Assembly (NCBI RefSeq): GCF_016629525.1
Contig: NZ_AP024269.1
Span: 2,728,001 to 2,792,000, forward strand
DNA length: 64,000 bases
Source: Kaistia sp. 32K
GTDB taxonomy: Bacteria > Pseudomonadota > Alphaproteobacteria > Rhizobiales > Kaistiaceae
Reading direction: 5' to 3'
Shown piece by piece: positions 52,428-60,671 of the stretch. The notes under the pieces are model-generated. The model made no database searches and had not been told where the DNA came from. It saw nothing but the letters and a program-made list of their open reading frames with translations. How positions within the stretch are numbered: position 1 is the first letter of the stretch; each line of letters starts with the position of its first letter. The translations under genes and the position numbers were made by a program.

Positions 52428-52440
52428 TAAACGTTACGGA
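52428..52440. promoter_or_regulatory. LacI-family operator O2 (imperfect)
   Basis: On the minus strand CCGTAACGTTTAG repeats the core of O1 with changes in one half. Its centre lies 91 bases upstream of the O1 centre, close to nine helical turns, so both could be bridged by a LacI tetramer or paired dimers. Confidence 0.6.
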
Positions 52441-52457
52441 AAAATCTCAGACGCGAG

Positions 52458-53486
52458 TCAGGGCGTGAGAATGTGGCTGCCGTGATCGACGAATTCGGCC
52501 GGCACCACCCGGCACAACTCCGCATAGTCCTCGCCGTCGATGGCCCGCGCCAGCATTTCGGAGAGCAGGTTGGCGATCCCGGCATGCGGGTAGTAGAACG
52601 CGCTCGTCGGCGGGTTCAGGAAGTCGTGCAGCCTGGCGCCGCCATAGGTGATGACGCCGAAATCCTTGCCGATGCGCCGTCCCGCCTGGTGCATCGCGGT
52701 GATGAAGCCGAGCCCCGCCTCGTCCGAGGCGACGAAGGCTCCCGTCGCCTCCGGATGCCGGAGCAGCACCTCGCGCGCCATGTCGACGCCACTCTGCGGC
52801 GTCGTGGCGGAGAAGTGGATCAGTTCGTCCGGCACGGTAAGGTTGCGAGCATTGAACGTCTTGGTCCAGCCCTTCACGAATTGCAGGCTGTAGCTGAACT
52901 GGCTCGACGGCGCGAACAGCAGCGGCGCCGGATGCCCGTTGTCGAGCAGCAGCCGCGCCGCGTCGGCGCCGATCTGCTCATGGTCGAGGTCGACATGCGG
53001 ATGGGCGCTCAGAAGCTCCGTGCGCCCGAAGGTCACGAACGGCATCCCGACCTCGAGCAGGTATTTCACCCGCTCGTCCTGCGGCCGCGTGTGGGTGATG
53101 ATGATGCCGTCGACTGAGCCCTCGCGGACGAGGTTGCGCACGATCTCGAGCGGATCGTCATGCTGCAGATGGGGCACGATGCCCGTGCGATAGCCGCGCG
53201 CCTTCATCGCCGTGGAGACGCCGACGAGCAGCGACGCCGTCACGATGTTGAGCTGGTCCTGCCGCTCGAAGGAGAGCACCATCGCGATCGACTGCGAGCG
53301 CCCGGTGCGGAGGTTCACACCGCCGGTATTGGGCCTGTAGCCGAGCTTGTCGGCCGCGCGCTTGACGCGGTCGATCGTCTCGGCGTTCACCTCCGGCCCG
53401 TCCTTGAGGGCGCGGCTGACGGTGGTGACGGAGATGCCGAGATGCTCCGCGACCGTGCGCAGCGTCGCCCTGGGCCGCTGGCTCAT
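52458..53486 (-). CDS. LacI-family transcriptional regulator
   Basis: A 342-residue repressor. The helix-turn-helix is LRTVAEHLGISVTTVSRALK with the hinge-helix region GYRPNTGGVNLRTGRSQSIA; the rest is a periplasmic-binding-protein-like sensor (VDGIIITHTRP, FVASDEAGLGFITAMHQAG). GGAG precedes the ATG by eight bases. It lies directly upstream of the binding-protein operon in the same orientation, and palindromes CGTAACGTTACG at the operon promoter fit this family. The inducer is presumably the transported sugar or its first product. Confidence 0.93.
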   Translation of the reverse strand: MSQRPRATLRTVAEHLGISVTTVSRALKDGPEVNAETIDRVKRAADKLGYRPNTGGVNLRTGRSQSIAMVLSFERQDQLNIVTASLLVGVSTAMKARGYRTGIVPHLQHDDPLEIVRNLVREGSVDGIIITHTRPQDERVKYLLEVGMPFVTFGRTELLSAHPHVDLDHEQIGADAARLLLDNGHPAPLLFAPSSQFSYSLQFVKGWTKTFNARNLTVPDELIHFSATTPQSGVDMAREVLLRHPEATGAFVASDEAGLGFITAMHQAGRRIGKDFGVITYGGARLHDFLNPPTSAFYYPHAGIANLLSEMLARAIDGEDYAELCRVVPAEFVDHGSHILTP

Positions 53487-53871
53487 CGGGATGCTCCGCC
53501 GAGGGCCAGCCGAACGGTGCCGAGAGGGTCCAACAATTCGATATGCATCCCGCTTCCCACAAACGCGCCCGGACTGACTCGCCGTTTTGCCCGCTATACT
53601 AAGCTATTGTTCCGCCAGCCGTTCAAGCCGCGATTTCGGGCCCTGCCCCGCCGCAAGTCCAAGGAACGGCCGCGCAGAAGACTACGGGCCGAAGCGCGCC
53701 GACTATCTCGATGGGGAATTGACTAATTCGGTCCAACGACCGGCGGCTTGCCGGGCCGAATTGGGGTCGCGACCGTTCGAGAAACAAAAAACCGCCGAAC
53801 CCGGCAGGCGTGGCTGCAGGGTTCGACGGCTTTCGTGAAGGCTCAGGATTGGGGGATCGCGGGCCGCGATC
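53487..53871. other. Intergenic region upstream of the LacI gene
   Basis: 385 bases between the LacI start (53486) and the stop of the next minus-strand operon (53872). It holds the terminator of that operon at 53785-53830 and, nearer the LacI gene, the presumed LacI promoter. A small dyad GAATT-GACT-AATTC lies at 53716-53729. No gene is supported. Confidence 0.55.
53785..53830 (-). terminator. Rho-independent terminator of the GMC/ABC operon
   Basis: CCGCCGAACCC (53792-53802) pairs with GGGTTCGACGG (53819-53829) with one mismatch. On the minus strand the stem is followed directly by a run of six T (53786-53791). This is the only classical intrinsic terminator seen in the window and lies about 40 bases after the permease stop at 53872. 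Confidence 0.85.
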
Positions 53872-54696
53872 CTATTTGACCGCGCCCATCGCCAGACCGC
53901 TCACCAGATTGCGGCGCAGCAGGGCGACGATAACGACGACCGGCAGGCTGCTCAGCAGCGCTGCGGCGGAGAGCTCGCCCCAGTTGACCGCCAGGTAGCC
54001 GGTATATTCCGTGGTCAGGAATGCCGGCAGCGTCTGGACGTTGAAGCTCGATAGCGTCAGCACGAAGAACAGATCGTTCCACGAGAACAGGAACGCCAGT
54101 CCGGCGACGGTAACGATGCCGGGACGGGCCATCGGCAGGACGATGTCGACCATGATCCGGAACCAGCTGGCGCCGTCGATGATGCCCGCCTCCTCGACTT
54201 CCTGCGGGATCTTCTGGAAGAAGGTGCGCAGCACCCAGACGACGACCGCGAGCACCAGCAGGACGTGGGCGATGCCGAGGGCGAGCCGCGTATCCAAGAG
54301 GCCGATATAGTCGAAGACCCGCGCCAGCGGCACGATGATGACCACGGCCGGCAGCATCTTCGTCGAGAGGATGAAGTGCGCGATGTCGTTCTTGCCGCGG
54401 AAATCGAACCGCGTCAGTGCATAGGAGAAAGGCACGCCGAGCAGCAGGCCGAGGCCGACGCCGATCGCGGTGACGATGATGCTGTCGACGAAGGCCGACA
54501 GGAAGGCGGGATTGCCCAGCACGGCGCGATAATTGTCCAGCGTCGGCGTGAACAGGATCTTCGGCGGCACGACGTTGAAATCGAGCGGGCTCTTGAACGA
54601 CTGCAGCGCCATCCAAAGCACGGGAGCCATGAAGAAGATCGCCGCGAAAACAAGCCAGGCGATCGCGATGCGGCGGGCCAGTGGTGAATGCGTCAT
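53872..54696 (-). CDS. Carbohydrate ABC transporter permease, MalG type
   Basis: A 274-residue permease with six helices. The EAA loop reads VEEAGIIDGASWFRIMVDIV and the protein ends SGLAMGAVK, the MalG-type C-terminus. The ATG at 54696 (MTHSPLARRIA) overlaps the stop of the MalF-type subunit as ATGA; a longer frame to 54765 is not supported. It is the last gene of the operon before the terminator. Confidence 0.92.
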   Translation of the reverse strand: MTHSPLARRIAIAWLVFAAIFFMAPVLWMALQSFKSPLDFNVVPPKILFTPTLDNYRAVLGNPAFLSAFVDSIIVTAIGVGLGLLLGVPFSYALTRFDFRGKNDIAHFILSTKMLPAVVIIVPLARVFDYIGLLDTRLALGIAHVLLVLAVVVWVLRTFFQKIPQEVEEAGIIDGASWFRIMVDIVLPMARPGIVTVAGLAFLFSWNDLFFVLTLSSFNVQTLPAFLTTEYTGYLAVNWGELSAAALLSSLPVVVIVALLRRNLVSGLAMGAVK

Positions 54697-55556
54697 TCCG
54701 TGTCTCCCTTGGCAATGCGGTCGCCGGCATAGCGCGTGCACAGGACCGTCGAGATCAGCAGCCACAGGCCGATGACGCTGGTGATCGCCGGGCGATAGAA
54801 CTGGAAGGCTTCCTTATAGGCGCGCAGCACGAGCGTCTCGGTCGACGAGCCGGGGCCGCCCTGCGTGATGATGTAGGTGGTGTCGAACGCCTTGAAGGCT
54901 TCCATGAAACGGAAGATCGCCGTGATGATGAGGACGTTGGTCAGAAGCGGCAGGCTGATATCCCAGAGCTCGCGCAGCGGGCGCGCGCCGTCGATCGTCG
55001 CCGCCTCATGCACATCCGGCGGCAGCGAGCGGAAGCCGGCATGCAGGATCAGGAAGCAGAAGGGCGTCCACTGCCAGACATCCACCAGGATGACGGTGAA
55101 CAGCGCCGTGCTGCTGTCCGTCGCCCACGAAAAACCGCTGACGCCGATGAAGCTCAAAAGATGATTGGCGATGCCAGATGTCGGCTCGACGATGGTTCTC
55201 CAGATGAGACCCGAGGCCGCCGGCATGATCGCCAAGGGAATGATGAAGACCGACAGGAAGAAGTCCTTACCGCCGCGCACGAACTCCATCGCATAGGCGA
55301 TGCTCAGCCCGAACAGGAACGAGACGACGGTGGAGGCGACGGTGAATTTCATCGTGACGACGACATTGTTCCAGAAATCCGCCTGCCGGAGCAGATCCAG
55401 GAACATCGTCGCGCTCAGGGAGAAGGCCTGACCGGAATCGGGCGCATGGAAGGCGATGTAGAACGTGTAGAGCGTGGGATAGAGCAGCAACGCAAACAGC
55501 GCGATGACGACCGGCGCGGTCAGAAACAGGGGGAAGTAGGTATTTTGCCGTAGCAT
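54693..55556 (-). CDS. Carbohydrate ABC transporter permease, MalF type
   Basis: A 287-residue permease with six helices and an EAA loop around VHEAATIDGARPLRELWDIS. It forms the channel with the MalG-type subunit overlapping its stop. The substrate is likely a sugar or polyol handled by the GMC oxidoreductase of the same operon. The binding-protein stop lies 63 bases upstream, with a perfect hairpin between. Confidence 0.92.
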   Translation of the reverse strand: MLRQNTYFPLFLTAPVVIALFALLLYPTLYTFYIAFHAPDSGQAFSLSATMFLDLLRQADFWNNVVVTMKFTVASTVVSFLFGLSIAYAMEFVRGGKDFFLSVFIIPLAIMPAASGLIWRTIVEPTSGIANHLLSFIGVSGFSWATDSSTALFTVILVDVWQWTPFCFLILHAGFRSLPPDVHEAATIDGARPLRELWDISLPLLTNVLIITAIFRFMEAFKAFDTTYIITQGGPGSSTETLVLRAYKEAFQFYRPAITSVIGLWLLISTVLCTRYAGDRIAKGDTE

Positions 55557-55577
55557 TGAAGATCCTCACGAGAAGCA

Positions 55578-55602
55578 GTTGCCGGCGCGAGGCGCCGGCA
55601 AC
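55578..55602 (-). terminator. Intra-operon hairpin after the second binding-protein gene
   Basis: GTTGCCGGCGC and GCGCCGGCAAC form a perfect 11-base stem with a three-base loop, between the binding-protein stop (55619) and the permease start (55556). It has the same placement as the hairpin at 50656 and probably serves message stabilisation or partial termination. Confidence 0.6.
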
Positions 55603-55618
55603 CTGTCGCTTCGCCCAC

Positions 55619-56938
55619 TCAGTGATTGAGTGCTTTCCGCCAGACGCCCGCGGCGTCCTTCATGGCCGCGTCGGCCGTGGTTTCGTTCAGGATCGTCTTC
55701 TGGACACCCTGGCGCAGCGCATCGACGAGCTGCAGGAACGAAACATTGGCGCGGGTCAGCACGGCCGTCTTCAGGGTCGTCTGGACGCTGTCGATGAACT
55801 CAGGCCCGAACTTTTCCTTGAGCTCCGGCTGATCCCACGACGAGGCGCGGGCACCCAGCACGCCGGCGCGCGCCAGCTCGGCCTGGACCGGCTTCGACGT
55901 CGCCCACTGCATGAAGAGCCAGGCCGCCGGCTTGTTCGCCGTGCCGTTGCTCATCGAGATGGTCCAGTACTGCGAGTTCGAATGCGGGCCCTTCGGACCG
56001 GCCGGGAACGGCGCGACGCCGATCTTGTCGCCGATCGTGGACAGCTTGGGATCGACCAGGCGCGGATAGATCACCGACGCGTCGATGAACATCGCCGCCT
56101 GGCTCGACAGCATCGCCGTGTTGATCTCGTCCCAGTCGTAGTTGGTGACGCCCTTCGGCGCGTATTTGGCGAGATCCGCATACATCTGGATCGCCTGCAC
56201 CGTCTCCGGCTTGTCGAGCGCGACCTTCAGGTCGGCGTCCAGATAGTCGCCGCCATAGGAGCTCACCACGCCGTAGAGCGGCCACCAGAGGGCCGGACCA
56301 CCGCGAACGGTGATGCCGCTCATCTTGCCGCTTTCGGAGATCTTCTTGGCGGCGGCGAGCAGTTCGTCGAAGGTCTTGGGAACGGGGATGCCGAGCTCGG
56401 ACAGGACGTCCTTGCGGTAGATCAGGAGCTGCGATTCCGCCGTCACCGCCAGATTGGCGAAGGGCGTATTGCCCATGACGGCCGCCTGCTGCGCGCCGGG
56501 GAAGAAGTCGTTCCAGTCGTACCAGGCCGCATCCGTCAGCTTCGGATCGTCCATGTACTGCTTGATCTCGGCGACCCAATGCTCCTGCGCATATTTGGGG
56601 GCTTCATAGATCTGCGTCATGAAGACGTCGAACTTGAACGTGCCGGCGGTCAGGTCGGCCGGAACCTTGGTCAGAAACTGCTTTTCCGGCAGCTTGCGCA
56701 GATCGACCTTGATGCCGGTCAGGCTCTCGAACTGCGGAATGAGCGGCTCGATCGCCTCCTGCCAGGGATGGCGGGTCAGCAGAACCTTGACGGTCTCGCC
56801 CTTGAACTGCTGCCAGTCGATGTTCGCCGACTTGAAGTCAGCGTCCGTCACCGCCAGGGCGGGCGACGCGCTGATGGCCATGCCGGCGCTCGCCACGGCG
56901 CCCAGCAGGAATTGCTTACGTGTCAGTCCAGTTTTCAT
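55619..56938 (-). CDS. Extracellular solute-binding protein (sugar ABC transporter)
   Basis: A 439-residue binding protein. The start at 56938 has GGGAGGAT upstream and gives MKTGLTRKQFLLGAVASAGM, a signal peptide cleaved near PALA; longer frames run into the GMC gene. The mature protein shows VKVLLTRHPWQEAIEPLIPQ, KFDVFMTQIYEAPKYAQEHW, and FPAGPKGPHSNSQYWTISMS, typical of family 1 sugar-binding proteins. It follows the GMC oxidoreductase gene by 35 bases. The ligand is unknown. Confidence 0.92.
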   Translation of the reverse strand: MKTGLTRKQFLLGAVASAGMAISASPALAVTDADFKSANIDWQQFKGETVKVLLTRHPWQEAIEPLIPQFESLTGIKVDLRKLPEKQFLTKVPADLTAGTFKFDVFMTQIYEAPKYAQEHWVAEIKQYMDDPKLTDAAWYDWNDFFPGAQQAAVMGNTPFANLAVTAESQLLIYRKDVLSELGIPVPKTFDELLAAAKKISESGKMSGITVRGGPALWWPLYGVVSSYGGDYLDADLKVALDKPETVQAIQMYADLAKYAPKGVTNYDWDEINTAMLSSQAAMFIDASVIYPRLVDPKLSTIGDKIGVAPFPAGPKGPHSNSQYWTISMSNGTANKPAAWLFMQWATSKPVQAELARAGVLGARASSWDQPELKEKFGPEFIDSVQTTLKTAVLTRANVSFLQLVDALRQGVQKTILNETTADAAMKDAAGVWRKALNH

Positions 56939-56973
56939 CTCTATCCTCCCAGATGATCTGTTGAACAGTGACT

Positions 56974-58596
56974 TCAGGGCCGCCCCATCATGATGTCGAC
57001 GGCGCGGTCGGCGGCCGCCATGACCGGCGCGTTGGTGTTGCCGCAGACGAGATTCGGGAAAAACGAGGCGTCGAAGACGCGCAGCCCCTCCACGCCCTTG
57101 ACCTTGAGGTCGGGCGTCAGCACAGCCATGGGGTCGTCCTCGCGGCCCATGCGGCAGGTGCCGACCGGGTGGTAGTTGGTCTTGACGGTCCGGCGGCAAT
57201 GCGCGGCGAGCGCCTCATCGCTGGTGACGTCCGGACCCGGCAGAAGCTCGCGGGTGGCGATCTCGGCCATCGGCGCAGTCTTGAACACCTCGCGCGCGAA
57301 GCGCAGCCCGGCGATCGAGATCCGCATGTCCTCGGGATGTCCGAGATAGTTCGGATTGACCAGCGGCATCGCCCTCGGATCGGCCGAGCGCAACTGCACG
57401 CTGCCGCGCGCCTTCGGCCGCGCGAGGCAGGAATGCAGCGTGACGCCCGGAACGTCCGGAAGCGGCGTCACGTCGCGATCGAGATAGACGGCGGGAATGC
57501 AGTAGAACTGCAGCGTCGGCTCGCGGCCGGCCTGGTCGTTGGGCGCCCGTTCGGGATCCACATAGGCGCAGACATCGCAGCCGATGGAATTGACGGGGCC
57601 GGTTCCGAACAGGAGATACTGCAGCCCGTTCATGATCATCTTCAGGCCGGTATCGTCGTGGTGATAGCCGTAGCCGGGCAATGCCTGCGAGATCACCGGC
57701 ACTTCATGGTGGTCCTGCAGATTGTTGCCGACGCCCGGCGAATCCACGCGCACGTCGATGCCGTGCTGGCGGAGATGCTCGGCCGGGCCGATGCCGGACA
57801 GCATGAGCAGCTTCGGCGTCACATAGGCGCCGGCCGTCAGGATGACTTCCGTGGAGGCGTAGGCGGTCGCCCTGCCCGACGGGCCCTCATAGTCGATGCC
57901 GACGGCGCGGCTTCCTTCGAAGATCAGCCCCATGGCGCGGGCGTTCGTGCGCACGACGAGACGGCTGTCGCCCTCGACCGCCGACAGGAAAGCCTTCGTG
58001 GCGTTCGAGCGCTTGCCGTCGCCGATCGTCGTCTGCATCCAGCCGACGCCGCGCTGCTCGCCGGAGTTGAAATCGGGGTTGTACGGGAACCCCATTGCCT
58101 GCAAGCTCTTCACGAAGATCCGGCTCGTCTCGCAGGTGTACCGGACATCCGACACCTTCAGCGGACCGCCATGCCCGTGCGCCTCATTGAAGAAGCGGTT
58201 GTTGTCTTCCTGCTTGCGGAAATGCGGGAGGATCTCGGAATAATTCCAGCCGCTGTTGCTGCCGGTCACCGCGCCCCATTCGTCATAGTCGGACGGACGG
58301 CCGCGCATGTAGACCATGCCGTTGACCGTGCTGCCGCCGCCGAGAACCTTCGCCTGCGGAATGACATGCACGCGGCCGCCAAGCTGGTCCTGCACCGTCG
58401 TCTCATGACGCGTCACATAACGGCCGCCGTCGAGCAGCTTCACGAAGGCTGCCGGCATCTTCATGAGCGGGTGCCGGTCGCGACCGCCTGCTTCGAGCAG
58501 GAGCACCCGCGCGCCGAAATCGGCCACCAGGCGCGCCGCCGTCACGCAGCCCGCGCTGCCGCCACCGACGACGATGTAGTCAAAATTCTCTCTCAT
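56974..58596 (-). CDS. GMC family oxidoreductase (choline dehydrogenase/alcohol oxidase type)
   Basis: A 540-residue FAD enzyme. The dinucleotide loop is YIVVGGGSAGCVTAARL, GMC signature 1 lies in QAKVLGGGSTVNGMVYMRGR, signature 2 around VILTAGAYVTPKLLMLSGIG, and the catalytic His is in TNYHPVGTCRMG. It oxidises an alcohol, sugar or polyol to the aldehyde or ketone. No export signal is seen, so it acts in the cytoplasm or at the membrane. GGGAGGGG precedes the ATG. It is the first gene of the operon, divergent from the DeoR-fusion regulator, so its substrate is probably the compound taken up by the transporter. Confidence 0.93.
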   Translation of the reverse strand: MRENFDYIVVGGGSAGCVTAARLVADFGARVLLLEAGGRDRHPLMKMPAAFVKLLDGGRYVTRHETTVQDQLGGRVHVIPQAKVLGGGSTVNGMVYMRGRPSDYDEWGAVTGSNSGWNYSEILPHFRKQEDNNRFFNEAHGHGGPLKVSDVRYTCETSRIFVKSLQAMGFPYNPDFNSGEQRGVGWMQTTIGDGKRSNATKAFLSAVEGDSRLVVRTNARAMGLIFEGSRAVGIDYEGPSGRATAYASTEVILTAGAYVTPKLLMLSGIGPAEHLRQHGIDVRVDSPGVGNNLQDHHEVPVISQALPGYGYHHDDTGLKMIMNGLQYLLFGTGPVNSIGCDVCAYVDPERAPNDQAGREPTLQFYCIPAVYLDRDVTPLPDVPGVTLHSCLARPKARGSVQLRSADPRAMPLVNPNYLGHPEDMRISIAGLRFAREVFKTAPMAEIATRELLPGPDVTSDEALAAHCRRTVKTNYHPVGTCRMGREDDPMAVLTPDLKVKGVEGLRVFDASFFPNLVCGNTNAPVMAAADRAVDIMMGRP

Positions 58597-58638
58597 GGCC
58601 CCTCCCGGAGCAGGCGGCTTTTATCTTGACGCGCGATT

Positions 58639-58839
58639 GATCAAATTGATCACTTTGCACGTGCATTCCGTGATGAATTTGCGTAAATACACACAGGAAA
58701 CGATCACACGCAACAGCATTTTTCGATCACATTTCCGGAAGCGATCAAATTCCGTGAAGAATCGTGCTTGTTATGATCATTTTCTAATGCTACAGCCTAC
58801 GAACATCCAAAACGGTGATCAATATGATCAAATCGATCA
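58639..58839. promoter_or_regulatory. Array of nine GATCA repeats in the divergent promoter region
   Basis: GATCA occurs nine times on the plus strand, starting at 58639, 58648, 58702, 58725, 58743, 58775, 58817, 58826 and 58835. Two groups have exact nine-base spacing (58639/58648 and 58817/58826/58835). The array spans the gap between the GMC gene and the DeoR-fusion gene and runs into the first codons of the latter, where it encodes Ile-Lys repeats. It is a likely multi-site operator for the DeoR-type protein. Confidence 0.65.
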
Positions 58840-60566
58840 AAACAGGGCGGGAAGACGCTATCCTCGCTCTGCTGGCAGAGAAGAAGCGCGCGACGATCTG
58901 GGACTTCTGCTCCCATATCGAAGGCGTCTCTGCCGTCACGATCCGCCGTGACATCGCCCGGATGGCCGAGGCGGGACAATTGCTGCGCACGCATGGCGGG
59001 GCGGCGCTTCTGCCGGCCGGCGCCTCTCCGGAAGCGCCGGGGCGCGAGGCGAGCGACTACTCCGACGCAATCAGCGACGTGGATGCGATCATCCTGCCGC
59101 CGATCGAAGGCCGGGGCGCCGATACGCTGCGCATGATGGCGCGCCGTCGCTCCATTCCCTTCCTGGCCGAATCTTCGCCGCAGGCCGGCGGTGTCTATCT
59201 GGGGCCGGACAATTATGCTGCCGGCCACGACCTCGGCCGTCTCGCCGGGCACTATTTGTCCGATCGGCTGAGCTCGGTCAGCCTTCTCCTGATATCGCTC
59301 AGCGAACTCGCCAACACGCGCCAGCGCGGCGAAGGCTTCCTGGCGGGACTCAAGGAGACCTTTCCCGGCGATATCCAGGTGTCGAAGGTCGAAGGGCACG
59401 GCAGCTATGCGCACTCGCTGCGCGTCAGTTCCGATGCTTTCGAGACACGGCGCGACATCAATGTCGTGTTCGGCGTCAATGATCATTCGATCATGGCCGC
59501 GATCGAGGCCGGCGAGCGGCTGTCGATCGCGCCGCTGTTCGCCTTCTCCGTCGGCGGCGAAGGCAGCGCCCTGTTCGATCTGATCGCCCGCGGCGGCAAG
59601 CTGACAGCGTGCGCGGCGCTGTTCCCCGAGGTCGTGGGAACGCGCGCCATCAACGCGCTGGCGGCCGCTCTGAACGGCGGCCCGATGCCGGCGGAGATCG
59701 AGACGCCGCACCACGTGCTGACATCAGACAATCTGCGCGAGTTCTATCAGCAGGAAGCGGGACGCTGGCGGCTGAAGGAAACCGCCCGCAAGGCGCTCCT
59801 CGGCGGCGAGGAGCCCGTCACCCGGATGAGACGCCCGGCCTCGGTCGGCTTCGTCCCGCACTATCCCGCCCATAGCTGGTATCGCGCCATGGAAAGCGCG
59901 ATGCGCGAACGGGCGACCGCCCTCGGCCTCGAACTACGGGTCGTCGCGCCGCAGGCGGGAATTGCGCAGGAAATCGACGCGCTCCGCGCGGTGATCGCCA
60001 AAGCGGCGGTTGCGAAGATCCAGCCCGGTGAGACGGTGCTGGTGAATTCGGGGGTGTTCTGCCCCTATCTCAGCGCGGAGCTCGAGAAGCGTACCGACGT
60101 GACGATCGTGACGAACTCGCTCCACCTGATGGAGCAGCTCTGCGGTCCGACGGCGCCCAAGGTGATCATGACGAGCGGCGAATACCAGCCGTCGCATCAC
60201 TGCATGGTGGGCCCCAGCCTCGGCGCGCTGTTCGAGACGCTGCGGGTCGATCGGGCCTTCCTTTCGGTGGACGGCATTTCGGCCGGCTTCGGTGTCTCGT
60301 CCGTCGACGAGCGGCTGGCGCTGGCGGCGCGGCGCTTCATTTCCGCCTCGCGCGACGTGTGCATCCTGGCGGACCATTCGCTGGTCGGCCTCGAGAAGAA
60401 CCACCGGATCGCAGGGCTATCACAGCTTACTGAAATCATTACGGATTCTGGATCCCTGGCGAGCGATCGCCTGGAGTTTGCGGCGGCCGGCATGCGTGTG
60501 ACGCTGGCCGATCACAAGATGGAGAATGCACCGGGCGAGCCCGATGCATGGGAGAGCGCATCGTGA
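58824..60566 (+). CDS. DeoR-type regulator with an inserted periplasmic-binding-protein domain
   Basis: A 580-residue cytoplasmic protein, more than twice the usual DeoR length (about 250-260). Residues 1-60 are a DeoR helix-turn-helix (SAVTIRRDIARMAEAGQLLR, then THGGA). Residues about 80-310 look like a PBP1 sugar-binding fold, but begin in mid-lobe (VDAIILPPIEGRGADTLRMM) and include YLGPDNYAAGHDLGRLAGHY. Residues about 338-385 (VGFVPHYPAHSWYRAMESAM) look like the missing first beta-alpha units of such a fold. Residues about 395-555 are a DeoR sensor domain (GETVLVNSG, VTIVTNSLHLME, ILADHSLVGLEKN). It probably senses a free ligand and a phosphorylated one. ATG at 58824 is preferred; GTG at 58815 is possible. 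Confidence 0.85.
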   Translation: MIKSIKTGREDAILALLAEKKRATIWDFCSHIEGVSAVTIRRDIARMAEAGQLLRTHGGAALLPAGASPEAPGREASDYSDAISDVDAIILPPIEGRGADTLRMMARRRSIPFLAESSPQAGGVYLGPDNYAAGHDLGRLAGHYLSDRLSSVSLLLISLSELANTRQRGEGFLAGLKETFPGDIQVSKVEGHGSYAHSLRVSSDAFETRRDINVVFGVNDHSIMAAIEAGERLSIAPLFAFSVGGEGSALFDLIARGGKLTACAALFPEVVGTRAINALAAALNGGPMPAEIETPHHVLTSDNLREFYQQEAGRWRLKETARKALLGGEEPVTRMRRPASVGFVPHYPAHSWYRAMESAMRERATALGLELRVVAPQAGIAQEIDALRAVIAKAAVAKIQPGETVLVNSGVFCPYLSAELEKRTDVTIVTNSLHLMEQLCGPTAPKVIMTSGEYQPSHHCMVGPSLGALFETLRVDRAFLSVDGISAGFGVSSVDERLALAARRFISASRDVCILADHSLVGLEKNHRIAGLSQLTEIITDSGSLASDRLEFAAAGMRVTLADHKMENAPGEPDAWESAS

Positions 60567-60588
60567 GCATTTCAGCATAAGGCTGACA

Positions 60589-60607
60589 CCGGAACTCTGA
60601 GTTCCGG
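60589..60607. promoter_or_regulatory. Perfect inverted repeat between the regulator and the hydratase gene
   Basis: CCGGAACTC, one base, then GAGTTCCGG form an exact dyad 22 bases after the regulator stop and 65 bases before the enoyl-CoA hydratase start. The one-base centre is too tight for a good RNA loop unless inner pairs open, and there is no T-run, so either an operator or a weak terminator is possible. Confidence 0.45.
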
Positions 60608-60671
60608 GAATGACCGACATCGACAGCAAGACGAGGCCCAGCGCGCCCTGCGCGTCTGGGAATGGCGAAGC

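Larger units (their letters stand above)
52074..52457 (-). other. Intergenic region with promoter, operators and long leader
   Basis: 384 bases between the LacI stop (52458) and the binding-protein start (52073). The upper part (52336-52440) holds the promoter and two operators listed separately. The lower part (52074-52330) would be transcribed as an untranslated leader; only an unconvincing 60-codon frame exists there and no known riboswitch is recognised. Confidence 0.6.
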
